Assembly (NCBI GenBank): GCA_028023455.1 | Contig: JAQFVV010007208.1 | Location: 1 to 64,000, forward strand | Reading direction: 5' to 3' | Origin: Epiperipatus broadwayi | Taxonomy: Eukaryota > Onychophora > Udeonychophora > Euonychophora > Peripatidae | Length of the DNA stretch: 64,000 nucleotides | Part shown: positions 1-11,757 of the stretch, piece after piece | Layout: every line of letters begins with the position of its first letter | How positions within the stretch are numbered: position 1 is the first letter of the stretch | Notes under the pieces: generated by a model | Databases searched by the model: none | What the model was told of the DNA's origin: nothing | The model's input: only the letters and a program-made list of their open reading frames with translations | Translations under genes and position numbers: made by a program

Positions 1-2093
1 AACTTCATTAACAAAATTGAAGTATAATAAATACAACATTTTAAAATAATAATTTATAGCATCACACACACACATCTGAACATCTATAACCACCTATAAT
101 ATAATTTCTAGATCATATAAAATAATAAATTATCATATTATAATGATATGAAGTTACATTGTTTTGTTTTGTTTTTTTTTTTAAAGAAAAAAAAATGGTT
201 ATACATTTATTATAAGTAATAACGAAAATACTTATCAATATCTCATCATTACATGTTAAGTCTTTTTTTAAAAAAATTGAAAGTTGAAAGAAACATACAT
301 ATTAATTTCAAAGACAACAGTAAATTATAATATATAAAAAAATGTCTATCCAATTGTTAATGCATAATTTGTTAAGAAAGATAATAGTTTTTTTTATCCT
401 AGAATTCCGTGACAGGCAATATAAATGACATTTGCATGCATTGAAATTAATTTATTATATATACGTGAATAGCAAAGTTATACAGTAGAAAATTATCCTC
501 TTGATACAGGATTAAATAGATAAACTTTTTCATTTTAAATTTTAATTTGCAGAAGATTGATAGAAAATTATTAAAATTGAAAATCAAGCGTTTGATTTTA
601 GCATTTAACAAGAAAAATTTAGCTAGCTTTATTTTAAAATAAATCATAATAACTTATCTTATATGACATCCAGGTATTTTAAAGATAATGAATATGGATC
701 ATGATTTTGGCAGAAATTTGAACCTGGTTTCCTTTTGGGTCTATCTCCTCATGGTTATATTACTCCAGTAGTATAATAGAACTTCTTCATCAATATATTA
801 TTAGAATCCTCACCATGTTTTTCTTTATTTGTTCCAATGCTCTTAGAGAATTATTGATTCTCTTAAGCTTTATTTTTTTAGCTTCTTCCTTGGAACTTTT
901 TTTTACTTTTTTTTTAAGTCTTACTCATGCCCTCTGTGTTTCTATGACAATCAACTTTGGAAGTTTGCCAGAAATATTATTTATAAAATTTTAACAATAC
1001 AATGTTTGGATGGAATAAACATAATAATAATAAAAAAATATTAAACATTAATTATTAATTTTAGAAATGTTTATTTACTATTATACAAATAATCTTTATC
1101 ATTTAAATATAAGATTATGAAAAATACACAATCAGTAAATAATAAATAAAATATAGAAACAAAAATTTTAATTAATACTATATCTATGTTTCTGATTATT
1201 ATGACATGTAAATTCTCTACTACATATAAATATCCCTAATGTTGTTCATCCTCCTCTTTTACTACCAAACACATAATTCAAAGCTCTACCAATCAGTACA
1301 CCCAATTAAAGTTTTAATTTTTTTTAAATCCTAATTTTAGCTAGCAAATCTCACCACAATTTAAGTTTAATTTTCCTAAAACTCAATTTTAAATATTAAA
1401 TTATATCACAATTCATTTTTCTCAATTAATTAAAGTGCACCATTGAAGAAAAATATTTTACATGTGGTAAAATAATTCTTCTATCAGCTGTGGTGCTGGC
1501 TATGCATATATTTCTTTCCTAGCTTTTCAATTTAATCAGACACTTTATTTCAATTTCTCTTTTTTTCTTTTCTAAGTCTAAAATGCTTTTCTTTAGATTT
1601 ATATGATCTTTTTAAAATTTATTAACTTGCCCAATCTATATTTAAAAATTTCTCATTTTGCCTCTTTAAATCTCATCCCCCCCCAAAAAAAAAAAATATT
1701 TGTGTAAAAATATTACGAAAGCATCCATTTTGTATGGTGTTCGAAGTTCTTATTTCATGGAATTGGCTTTCCCCACTAAGCATATTATTTTGAGGAAGAA
1801 AGGTTATTTCATTTTCTTTATATAGCTGCTGTCATTTCTGTTTTTTGTATATGAAGTCTTTCATTTCTTTTACATTTGTGATCTGTGTCTATTCTTGTAT
1901 TTACAAATGAAGTCTTGATAGTCAATTCAAAAAAATTAAGTTACACATTACTATTTCATTCTTACATTTGGTTGTTAGGCAGTATTTGATGTCTGTCCAT
2001 TACTGTAGTTAGCTTGTCATCCTTTAAGTCATTGTTTTAAATTTATGATGACATAGAAAACATTTAACATATAATGCTTGTTATCATACATAT
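1..2093. other. AT-rich spacer, no recognised gene
   Basis: The stretch is A/T-rich with short homopolymers and I recognise no gene. The one segment worth noting is on the minus strand, upstream of 814. It is a lysine-rich open stretch (SKEEAKKIKLKRINNSLRAL in part) ending in ATG followed by GTGAGG, a good splice donor. Further down the minus strand another open stretch (IDPKGNQVQISAKIMI in part) ends in a stop near 687. These could be two exons of an unknown gene, but there is no homology I can name and chance is possible. Confidence 0.5.
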
Positions 2094-2130
2094 ATGTTTG
2101 TACTTAATTTTGTGTTGAATTTTACTTTAC

Positions 2131-2301
2131 ACCACCACCAACACCACTGCTACCACTACTACAACTACTACTACTACTACTTACTCCTACTACTCCTATT
2201 ACTACTACTACTACTACTTACTCCTACTACTCCTATTACTACTACTTACTACTACTTACCATTGCTTCTCCTCCTCCTCCTCCTACTACTACTTCTACTA
2301 C

Positions 2302-2353
<52 letters not shown>

Positions 2354-2354
2354 G
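2131..2354. repeat. Compound trinucleotide microsatellite (CTA/CTC/ATT)n
   Basis: Runs of ACC, CTA, CTC and then a pure ATT tract follow one another without interruption. The long leucine-rich open frame here is an artefact of the repeat. On the minus strand the tract directly follows the 3' end of the LINE at 2.4-7.4 kb, so at least the pure TAA part may have begun as that element's 3' tail. A similar compound tract lies at the element's other side (7668-7952). Confidence 0.9.
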
Positions 2355-2545
2355 TTATTATGTTTCAAATAGGGAAAACTTGATTCAATCTAGAAAAGTA
2401 GATCACATTAATAATTTTTCGTATACATGCATTTACATTGATATTTCTGAGGATTATGCATATTGTGTTTAAGTTTTTTCCAAGCCTTTAAAGATATATA
2501 GAGGGTGAGTGATGGATTGTTTTTCCTAAGTTATCATTTATTGAT

Positions 2546-5500
2546 TCATGGATTTTTTACTGTCCACTTTCTTGCTCTCTTTTTGAGTTTATTACTGAGG
2601 CAAGGCAGAACTATTAGTGATTTGAGCATTGTTTTACGAGTGATCAAGTAGCCAAGAAAATGTGCTATTTTATTGTCTCTGTTTTTTAATTGTGCTATTT
2701 TGTTGTGAAAAGTTGATGGATGACACCTTGTATTGTTGCCAAAAGTGAATGTGCATTGCTTGCACCAAAATGCATAAAGCATGAAGGTTGCTGCATAGAT
2801 TGTTGGGGTGGATGTTCTGCAGAATGGACTGATAACATCTTGCAGGGCGATGTTTGGTTTTATGTATATATTTGTTATTCCATGCCAAATATTGTTTAAT
2901 GCTGGGCAGTTATAAAACAGATGTTGTTGAGTTTCTTTTGCTTGGTGGCATAGCATGCAGAAGGGGTCTATTTTTGTATACAATCATCTGTATCTTAAGA
3001 AGTATGATGTTGGCAAGACATATAGATATAGTCTCAGAAAGAAATCAAAGAATTTGGACTTCATGGACCATTTTTTAAATTTTTTAAGCAGCTTTCAGTT
3101 GTTTATTCCGAGCATCTGTTGAAATAGCCGATGTATATCCTGGGTATATCATTGCATATATCTGCCAATATGAATATTTTATTGTTGTTTGCAGGGTTAT
3201 TTGAGTATGTGTGATTCTAAACTGGTTTATAACTGATGATAGATGGCAATGTGAAAGTGGCAGTTTATCTATAGGTATTATTTGGATTAGATACTGGAGT
3301 TCTTGGAAATGTCTGAGGGTGGCTATTATAAGGTTTGCAGTCTTTTATATTAAAAAAATATCCATGGTGTGTAGCCCCAAACCATTGGTCGTCTAAGGTG
3401 TTTTGCAGATATTGACCCTGTCTTTCTATTCCATAAAAGTTTATTACAATATGAAGAGATTTTTGATGAAAAAGCTTTGGAGAATTGAATTATGGGAGAA
3501 TAATAGATATTCTTGTGGGAGAATAATAGATACTCTTGGTGATCACCAGCTGATTGAACTATTGTACTTTAGCATATATTGAGAGGTATGCTTTTGACAG
3601 TGAAGCAGTGATTTGTTCTGCTTCATCTTTGAACTTGTTCTGGTTTTTTTGTTTCATTGTGTTTGTTTCCATGTAGAAAAGAAAATAGAGGAAAGTAGAT
3701 AGTTTGCCTTTGGAAATTTGCATGCATAGCTTACTAGTGTAGAGGGATCAGTTAGCAGTCTTGTTTTGATTAAATTTTTGATGGTGTATTGCTTGAAAAT
3801 CTTGAAGTATTTTCTGTAGTATTGGTTATCTGCTTTCTCAATGGTAGGAAGACTATGATGTCGTACATATATGCAATGCAGGCTATATGTTTTGATGTGC
3901 CTGGTATTTGGATGCCTTTGATGCTCTGATGAATTTTGAGTATGAGTGGGTTGATGTAAAAAGTAAATAGCAGTGAGCTGAGTGGTGAGCCTTGGGATAT
4001 GAATTGTGTGAAAATGAGTGCTGAATTTTGAGTATGAGTGGGTTGGTGTAAAAGGTAAATAGCAGTGAGCTGAGTGGTGAGCCTTGGGTTATGGATTGTG
4101 TGGGGATGAGTGATGGACAATGTTTGCCATTGAGTGTGATATGTATTTTTTTGCTCAGTAGTAGGTTTGTGAGCAGGTACAGATGAGTTTATGGAATCAT
4201 GCTGTCAGCTAGCATATTGATTAATGTATTGATGTTGACCGAGTCAAAGGCTGCTTCTATATCAAGTTGAACTGCGATTGGTGCATACTTCTTCCTGTCT
4301 CATACTGAGTTTATAACTGTTTTTGAATATCATTGCAGCCTGTGCAGTTGATGATTGCTTCCTTGAAAACTGCCTGTGTGAAATTAGTGGTAGAATGTGT
4401 CTCTAGGCTGTCTTTGAGTACTTTTTCAATTATTTTAATGGTAAGTGGCCCTATTGAGATTGGTCATAGGTTTGATAGTGTTGATATGTTGACTTTTTAC
4501 TTGTTGAAAGGGACTATTCCTATTGAATATAAACCTTGGATGTCATGCAACTTCTGTGATAGATGATTTGCAAGATCACATAAATATTGGCTAGTGAACT
4601 GATTGAGATGTGCAAGGACTAATTTGGAGATTCCATGTGCTCCTGGGTGACATGCATTAGGTACTGTTGCCAATTCAGTATCAAATTCTGTGATGTTATA
4701 TGAGGTGTTTGTTTCTGGTTTTCCAAAGACATTAGAATTATATTTGACCAGGTGATATGCTTGCAGATTTTGTTTGAAATGATGATATATTGGTTTTAAC
4801 ATAGTATTTACTGCATATGTGAACCCCTGATGACAGTGGATGGGTAGCCCAAGACACAGTGAATGTATTTTCTTGTTCATGTGTGTTGTTGGCTAAGGCA
4901 TTCTTTACTATTTTTTATTGCTAGATAGTTTTTCAGGTGGTTACAGATGTTATTGCATATTTGTGTAAGCCTGTGTCAATGTTGTTGACTGGTGTGTGTT
5001 GGGTTTATCATTGTAATCCGTTTCATAAGCCAGAGCTAGCAGTCTTGAGGGTGGGAGGATTTGCATGTAATGTGGTCTATATTAAACAATAAAATGTTTA
5101 TGAATGCTAGGTATCCTTGAATGGGGTTAAGTTGCATATTTTTGATTTTGTGAAGCATTATATATGTTTCTGAAAAAATAAATTCTGGGGTGGAAGTTGA
5201 AAGCAGAATTCTGATTGTTTTACTATGTGTAAGTGCAGTTGTTTGGATTTCTTCAAGATTAATTAATATGGTGTGTGCAGTGTTATCAGAGAAGGGAGAT
5301 GGGTTGATGTTTAGGATGATTTGATGGTAAAACATAGGTGAACAAAAGCACAGATCAATCCTTGATGTATGACATCCATTGTGAAGGGTAATTGCATCAT
5401 TTGACAGAAAACCCTCTGCACTCATAGGTGGGATTGATATTTGATGTAGCCACTTTAAATGGACTCTTGATATTTCATGTTGAAATCCCTGATTAGTGTA

Positions 5501-5911
5501 GTTGGATGTGAATTAGAGCCAAGTAAGGAGTTTATGTTTAATATAATATTTGAGACAATGATAGGACTCAGTGAGATATACACAAAATAATGTTTAGTGT
5601 GGTGATTTGATGACTAAAAGTTGCTATTAGTAAATTTGCATCTATATATATAATTTTGAATGAGTCAAATGGACAACTTGGTGTTATGAGCAGTCCAGTA
5701 CCATCTGAGGAAGATGATGGGTGTCTAGAGCATGCACAGTAACTTCTCTACTTAGACGTACTGAGGGGTCAATTTGTGAGCCACTATATATTTTAGTTTT
5801 TAGAAGTCCTAGGATATAAGGTTGTGTAATCTTTATCCATTGTCGTAACTGATGTATTTTGTTGACTGAGTTGAGCCCTCTGATATTAAATGCTGTTATT
5901 TTTAGCTTCAT
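2546..5911 (-). pseudogene. LINE ORF2 relic: AP endonuclease, reverse transcriptase, C-terminal zinc finger
   Basis: ORF2 would make the target-nicking endonuclease and reverse transcriptase for target-primed insertion. The start at 5911 gives MKLKITAFNIRGLNS, the usual first strand of the endonuclease fold (FNIRGLN). Further on are RDFN near 5490 (normally GDFN), TSRIDLCF near 5360 (SRID motif) and SDNTAH near 5290 (SDH motif changed). The reverse transcriptase shows LDIEAAFDSV near 4250 (motif A), QGSPLSSLLF near 4060 (motif B) and AYMYDI near 3860, where the YxDD box has lost one aspartate. The end (2546-2983) carries CMLCHQAKETQQHLFYNC, a CCHC finger typical of LINE reverse transcriptase tails. 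Stops, frameshifts and a 92-bp duplication break the frame repeatedly. Confidence 0.85.
3931..4114 (-). repeat. 92-bp tandem duplication inside LINE ORF2
   Basis: The segment starting GAATTTTGAGTATGAGTGGG at 3931 recurs at 4023, a spacing of 92 bp. The duplicated block carries reverse transcriptase motif B (GSPLSSLLF on the minus strand). Because 92 is not a multiple of three, the duplication shifts the frame and must post-date loss of function. Confidence 0.8.
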
Positions 5912-5913
5912 TA

Positions 5914-7427
5914 TTATGATTGGCTGCGAGTTAGTTTCACAGTGTGTTGAAGTCTGTGTGAAGGTTTTGTGTATTCTCTAGTGTTTTGTGAGCAGTTATT
6001 AATGGCTTGATTACTATCCAGCTCCATAGGTATTAAGTTCTCTGCCAAAAGTTCAATCATTTCTGTTAGAGTATTGTTTTCATCTGTTTTGGCTCTTTTC
6101 GATTTATTTCTCCTTAGCTGACCAGATTTTTGGACTTCTGTTGATGTTGTTTCTATGAGAGGGAGGCATGAGGTTAGTGACTCCAGAATATCTGTAGATG
6201 TTTTGTTTTTAATTATATGCATCATGTTTGTTTTTGTGGAGTTGTATGTATCATTAGATATGTCTGGATTTGAGTCTGACATGTTATTGATTGATATGCC
6301 TGGTGTTTGTGATACTTCAGGTATGATTAGTGCTTGATTTTGATCCATTTGATCAGTGCTTTCATTTAATTTATTCAAGCTATCTATTGTAGTTTCAAGT
6401 ATATTTGTGTTTTCTTTTGCATGTTTGTTTTTATTAGCTTCATTTGTACAGTGATTGTTTTAATGTTGATTGTTTGAATTGGTAGTGTTATTTTGCGTAT
6501 TGTTGCTCTCTTCATGCTGGGATTGGATGTGCTGATTATTTGGTGTCTGACCTTGTATGAGTTGGCTGTCCAAGTCTTATGTGGCTAGGTGACCATGCTT
6601 GCACAGGCATAGCATTGTGGTTTTAAATCTCTCATATATAGGCACAGCATAACTTCCTGATCTGCAATTTGTGTTGGTATGGATTCTGGGTCAATGTCTT
6701 TGTGTTATTTTAACTTAAAATCATAGCTATTGCTATATATTGGTATTGGTATGTCTTTGAGGTCTATTGGTTGAAATACTATAACCTTACCAAATGGATC
6801 CATCATTTTTTGAAAGTTTTGTATCATATATCCAAAGTATGTATTTTTTATTATTCCAGTAATTTGATTCTGTCAATCTTGATTGACTATAACAATCATG
6901 TGATTGGATTCTGAAATCGGTTCTTTTGACTAATATTAAGAAATTTGATAGCGTGGTATCTAGGATTTGGATGGTCTGTGATTCTTATGATCGTTTCCCA
7001 CAGGTCGTTTTCAGTTATTGCTTGATATAATAATGGGCATGGAAACCGATACAGCAATATATTTGTGTTGGCAGATATGTCTATTGAGTTTGGTGAAAAA
7101 AATCTTTTGAATGATGTATAAAGTCCCGTGGGATCGTGTTGTTAAAGTGTTCATTAATTTTTTCTAGTATACTATTGGTCCAGTGTGCACGGAGGGGGTT
7201 TTGGTTTACCTGCATCTTTAAATCTAGCTGTTTTATGTCATTCAAATTTGGTTTTTCTAAATCTCGAAACTATTTTATATATTGTAGTCGGGAAATTTTT
7301 TTAAACTTGTTGCTTGCATGTTAGCTTTTGTGACAATGGTGTACTATTTAACTGTGTCTAAATTTTTATGCATTTCAGTGACCATATTGATGCCAATTAC
7401 TCGATCATGCAATGCTGTTGTCTCCAT
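5914..7427 (-). pseudogene. LINE ORF1 relic (RNA-binding/gag-like)
   Basis: A minus-strand ATG at 7427 opens METTALHDRVIGINMV and runs 27 codons to a stop. Downstream frames show patchy open stretches to 5914. Near 6571-6620 the minus strand reads CLCKHGHLAT followed by a stop and D, which resembles a CCHC zinc knuckle (C..C.KHGH....C) with a lost final cysteine. The last 154 codons (5914-6378) are open, rich in N, S, T and E, and include a basic patch (RRNKSKRAK). LINE ORF1 proteins coat the RNA; this assignment rests on position before ORF2 and the knuckle-like motif. No start-to-stop frame survives. Confidence 0.6.
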
Positions 7428-7667
7428 TTTTTTAAAAAAAAAAACAAAGAAATTTTAGGTAACATAAGGTTTTTTTTATGGTATTCTCGAATTAGTTTAT
7501 GATTTTTATTAACTATTGTTTCAAAAAGATTTATTTTTATTTTGTGAAATTATATATATTGGTTTGATTTTATATTGTGACATTATTATTAGTTTTTTTG
7601 CAGTTTGAAACCCAACTACTTTAGTATTACTTACCGCCAATATCGGAATTTTTTGCGGTATTCATTA

Positions 7668-7724
7668 CTGCTACTGTTAATGCTACTACTTACTGCTACT
7701 TACTACTACTACTACTACTACTAT

Positions 7725-7766
<42 letters not shown>

Positions 7767-7848
7767 TATCACTACCACTACCATTTCCACACTACCACTA
7801 CTCCTCCTCCTATTCCTAGTCCTACTCCTTCCCATACTCCTCCTCCTA

Positions 7849-7908
<60 letters not shown>

Positions 7909-7952
7909 GTACTACTACTACTACTACTACCACTATTATTATTATTATTATT
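7668..7952. repeat. Compound trinucleotide microsatellite (CTA/CCT/ATT)n
   Basis: CTA and TAC runs are interrupted by CCA, TCC and CCT variants and end in a short ATT run. Overlapping tyrosine/threonine-rich (plus) and serine/valine-rich (minus) open frames are microsatellite artefacts. The order of motifs matches the tract at 2131-2354 on the far side of the LINE. Confidence 0.9.
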
Positions 7953-7985
7953 TATAAATATCATTAAATATTTGGATTTATCCAA

Positions 7986-8558
7986 GTTTAGTTAATGTTT
8001 TTATATTTTTTTTATTTTATAAAACAAATGTTAAATTTGTTAAGTTGATATAGCCTCTACTGTATTGAACAGACCATTGCATTCATCCATATAGCCAACA
8101 TCTTGCACATTCACACACATATACAACTATTGTATAACTATAATAGAGAGATTCTAAATAAATGCCATTCAGTAATAGTAATATTGAGAAGATAGTCTAA
8201 TTGTAAATCTGCATATGCACATCCCTGTTAATAGAGTCGAACACAAATACTGAGGCAATGGATCCAAAACAGAATAATGAAATGGATGTGAATTGACCCA
8301 GGTTGCATTTAAATTCAGTGAATGAGTATTAGGCTAGCATATTGAAGGTGGGTATAATCATAGGTCATGTACTTTATCACGCTGTCTCCAGCAACCAATG
8401 TGAAGCCCCAGGGACTGACTATAGTCAGATGTGACTCTATCTTTCAACTTTATGGTCTGGACCATTACTATAAATACAGTATACATACATCCAGAATAGG
8501 TAGAAAATAATTTATGAACATAAATTGCCTATGTAAATTAAATGTTAATAATGTATAG
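7986..8558. other. Spacer, no recognised gene
   Basis: This stretch lies between the microsatellite and the 76-bp duplication. A slightly more GC-rich patch at about 8370-8470 has no motif or open frame that I recognise; it may be an old repeat. Confidence 0.4.
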
Positions 8559-8707
8559 AGTAATTATAAAATGTACAGCTTGTGTAAACATTTATATAGA
8601 TTTCATTTTTAACCATTTCATAATAAGATTATAAAGTAATTATAAAATGTACAGCTTGTGTAAACATTTATATAGATTTCATTTTCAACTATATCATAAT
8701 AGAATTC
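8559..8707. repeat. 76-bp tandem duplication
   Basis: AGTAATTATAAAATGTACAG begins at 8559 and again at 8635. The two units are nearly identical over about 70 bases and then diverge. Confidence 0.85.
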
Positions 8708-8722
8708 AATTTGTTGTCTACT

Positions 8723-10437
8723 TAAAATAATAAGCTGTTTAAAATAAAAAAAAATTTTTGTTTAAAAAAAGAAAAAAGTCTTGTAATAAAAATGATTTAA
8801 TATTCTTTAAATGAATTTTAATAAATAATAAAGAAATTTCATTTTATCTTATAATAAAATAAATAAATACATGTGCGTGTGTGTATGTAATTTTTTAATA
8901 AAAAGTAGATGCAGAAGCTGATTTTATTTCACAAGACGAATGCTGCTGCTAAATAAAGTTTTTATTGTTTAAAAACAGTATAAATAGCTTAACATTTTAT
9001 CATTCTTGGTCTGACTTTCTCATTTTAATAAAATATTTCTTGAAGTAGTATTTCCAAAAAATGTTGCATTGTTAAAACCAACATATTTGCAGTTGACCGA
9101 AAGCCGCTCTCTACACATCTAAGATCTGTGATTAGTTCGGAAAGTAATCATGTTGAAATAGACTAAACGGACAGCAGAGTGTGGGAATGCCAAACCAGCC
9201 ATGAAAATCATACCAAGTCATAGGATCTATGGAACAATCATTTTACCAGTCGTCGATGATTTAAGAAATAATTTTATTATGCTGTTTCTGTTGTATTTAA
9301 AACCTAGGTAATTATTTGACTTTGATATCTAAACATTCCTGATTCTTTTAAAAATAAAGATAGACTTTATTAAAAGAACTTTGAACTTTTTGAATTAAAC
9401 TTAAAAAAAGAATAAACTTTAAACTTCAAAAAATTAATATTTGCAATAATAAAATAAGTAAAAGCAGCTTCTATTAAATAATATTTTTGAAACAATGGCA
9501 TGCACGTATGTGTGATTTGATTTTTTTTTAAACTTAAAAAAAAAAGATAAAATAAAATATGATGTAACGTGTATAATTTATTTGCTAAAGTAATATATTA
9601 AAATGCTTATTTTAATCTTTAAAAAAAAAAGTGTGTGTGTCTCATTATAAGATAAAATGATTAATTTATTTTAAAATAAATTAAAAACACTTAAATTATT
9701 TTTCTTAAAACATTTATGTTTATTTCTGATACATGTGGGTAAGTATAAATATTTATTTTCTTAATAAGAGTAGGAGGGAAAAAATCTAATCATTAATAAT
9801 AGTATTTCAGAAAAGATTCGTTAAGTTAAATCTATAAATGTTTAGCATTCAGTATAATGTTGTTATTATTAGTTTTAAAGGATTGAAGTATTATTTTGAA
9901 TGGTTCGGGGAAAATTATTTTAGTTTTTAAAAAAAAATAGTAGTAGCTTAGAAGAGGCAGCATTTAAGATATACCTTTTGTTTTGTCTATTAGTGGGTGG
10001 TTGGAACCGGTTGAGCTAGCAGGGATTTTCAGGTACCAAATTATGCTGATCAGATAGACATGCTAATTCTAATGTAATTAGCTGGTGCCTAAGGGATTTT
10101 TCTTTCTTCTTTAAAAATAAAAATAAAGTGTTTATTTGATTGGTGTATATTTGGTAGTCGAGTGTTGAATATTATTGATAGTTCGCTATTGATAATAGTT
10201 GACACTTTACCTGAAAACCAACCATTTTCTGAAAGGAAAATTTAGGAGGACAAAATATAATAAAATATTAGTTAATATTTTATTTGTTGATGCTTGGTGT
10301 TTGTTGTTTCCCATAAGTTTAAGTAGTAAATTTTAAATTGTAAGTTTTATATCGTTAAGAGTTTTGAAGATAGTAAATGGTAAATTGAAGTAGTAATTGT
10401 TAGTTTTTTTATTTGATGTTCGGAGGAGGGTGGTTTA
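8723..10437. repeat. 1.7-kb direct repeat, copy A
   Basis: Starting at TAAAATAATAAGCTGTTT, this segment matches 11758-13464 almost throughout at an offset of about 3035 bp, with scattered substitutions and small indels. It contains no open frame of note and no transposon protein I recognise. The ends are not TG...CA, so it does not look like an LTR. It could be a segmental duplication or the direct-repeat arms of a non-autonomous element whose centre is the minisatellite at 10460-10875. Confidence 0.85.
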
Positions 10438-10459
10438 TTTGGCACATCAATGTGGTGTA

Positions 10460-10875
10460 AAATTGTTCATTTGGTGCATTGGCATGGCATGAAACTGGTC
10501 TATGTAGCATGGCAATGTGGCCTGAGAACTAGACGTTTTGGAGTGGAAGAACCAACGGAAGTTGAGTTTGGAGGGGCATATGGTGCATTAACGTAGTTAG
10601 TTGGACGTTTATTAGGTGCAGAACATGGCCTGAAAGTTGTCATTTTAAGTGGAGGAACTGATAGAAGTTGAGTTTGGAGGGGCATACGGTGCATTAATGT
10701 AGATAGTTGGACATTTATTAGGCGCAGTAATGTGGCCTGAAAGTTGTCATTTTAAGTGGAGGAACTGGTAGTTTTAGTTTCGGAGGGGCATTTGGTGCAT
10801 TAATGTAGATAGTTGGACATTTAATAGGTGATGTAATGTGGCCCGAGATTAGTGGTTTAAGTGATAGGACCATAG
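10460..10875. repeat. ~105-bp minisatellite, about four units
   Basis: GTTGAGTTTGGAGGGGCAT recurs at 10561 and 10667, and a diverged version at 10771. Spacing is 106 and then 104 bp, with a more diverged unit on each side. The units share a gcattaatgtagatagttgg-type core. The array is G-rich on the plus strand, unlike its surroundings. The small open frame on the minus strand only reads through the repeats. Confidence 0.8.
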
Positions 10876-11757
10876 TTGAATTGTCGTTTAGCACATTAAT
10901 GTGGGACTAATGTAAAGGATAATTGGATCGTGATGTAGAGATTTAAAGGAGCCTGATAATAGTCATAACAAATGATAAGATTGCTATAAAATATAGTTGG
11001 GAATTCATTTGGCGAATCGACGTGACTTGAAATTAGTTGTTTAAATAGAATAAACAACTTGAATTGTAGTTAGTCATTTAGATGGTGGATCAAAGTTGAC
11101 TGTGGTTATATATTAATAGGGGATAATTGCTGAAGAGAAATTTAATAAAGGTATTGGTAGTATTTGTATTTTTTTCCCTGAACAGGTTAGCTTTGGTGTA
11201 TGATAAAAAGTTAATTTTCGTGGACGTTAAAAAGTAGAAGCATGGGTTTTTTAAAGATAAAAAAATAATAACATGCACTCTGAATGAGGAAGGTAGATGA
11301 ACATGAGGCATAGAATTAGAACTAAAAGGGTAGAGGTTGACTATATATATGTTTGAAAATTTAAAATATTTTTTTTGTGTGTGTTTGGTTAAAATAATGC
11401 TAGATATATTGGATAGAAGGAAAGATCCACCTGATCGGTTATAGAATAGAATTACACTGGGATGAAAATTATAGTGGATAAATAAGAATACATGTATACA
11501 GTTAAACAGATGTTAAATAAATAAAATTAGATTGTTTATAAGTTTAAATTCTGGGAAAACTAAAATGCTCAGAATGATATTTTAGTTTCAGAGGAGGGAC
11601 GGAGATAATGTACCAAAGTACATTGATATTAAAGTAATTGTATGAGTCCCATGTTTTAAAAATATAAAAATTTAATATTAAGAGAATAAAATGTAAAAAC
11701 TAAAGAGCAGGGGGGGGGGGGAATTTGTATTAAATAAAATAAACTGTAAACGCTGTT
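10876..11757. other. Spacer between the direct repeats
   Basis: The sequence continues the minisatellite's G-rich plus-strand bias for about 200 bases and then becomes ordinary AT-rich DNA. A run of 12 G is at about 11710. No gene is seen. Confidence 0.5.

Larger units (their letters stand above)
2400..7430 (-). mobile_element. Decayed non-LTR retrotransposon with ORF1 and ORF2
   Basis: Minus-strand pieces appear in the order expected of a two-ORF LINE: ORF1 with a CCHC-like knuckle, then ORF2 with apurinic endonuclease, reverse transcriptase and a C-terminal zinc finger. ORF1 ends at 5914 and the ORF2 ATG is at 5911, two bases after the ORF1 stop codon. Length of about 5 kb fits a nearly full-length copy. 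Many stops and frameshifts show it is dead. The C-terminal CxxC...HLF..C finger and two-ORF layout are compatible with L1/Tx1-like or related clades, but I cannot assign a clade. The exact 5' and 3' limits are uncertain. Confidence 0.85.

Noticed and set aside
7605-7985. Long open frames on both strands rich in Y/T or S/V
   Set aside because: Both are produced by the trinucleotide microsatellite.
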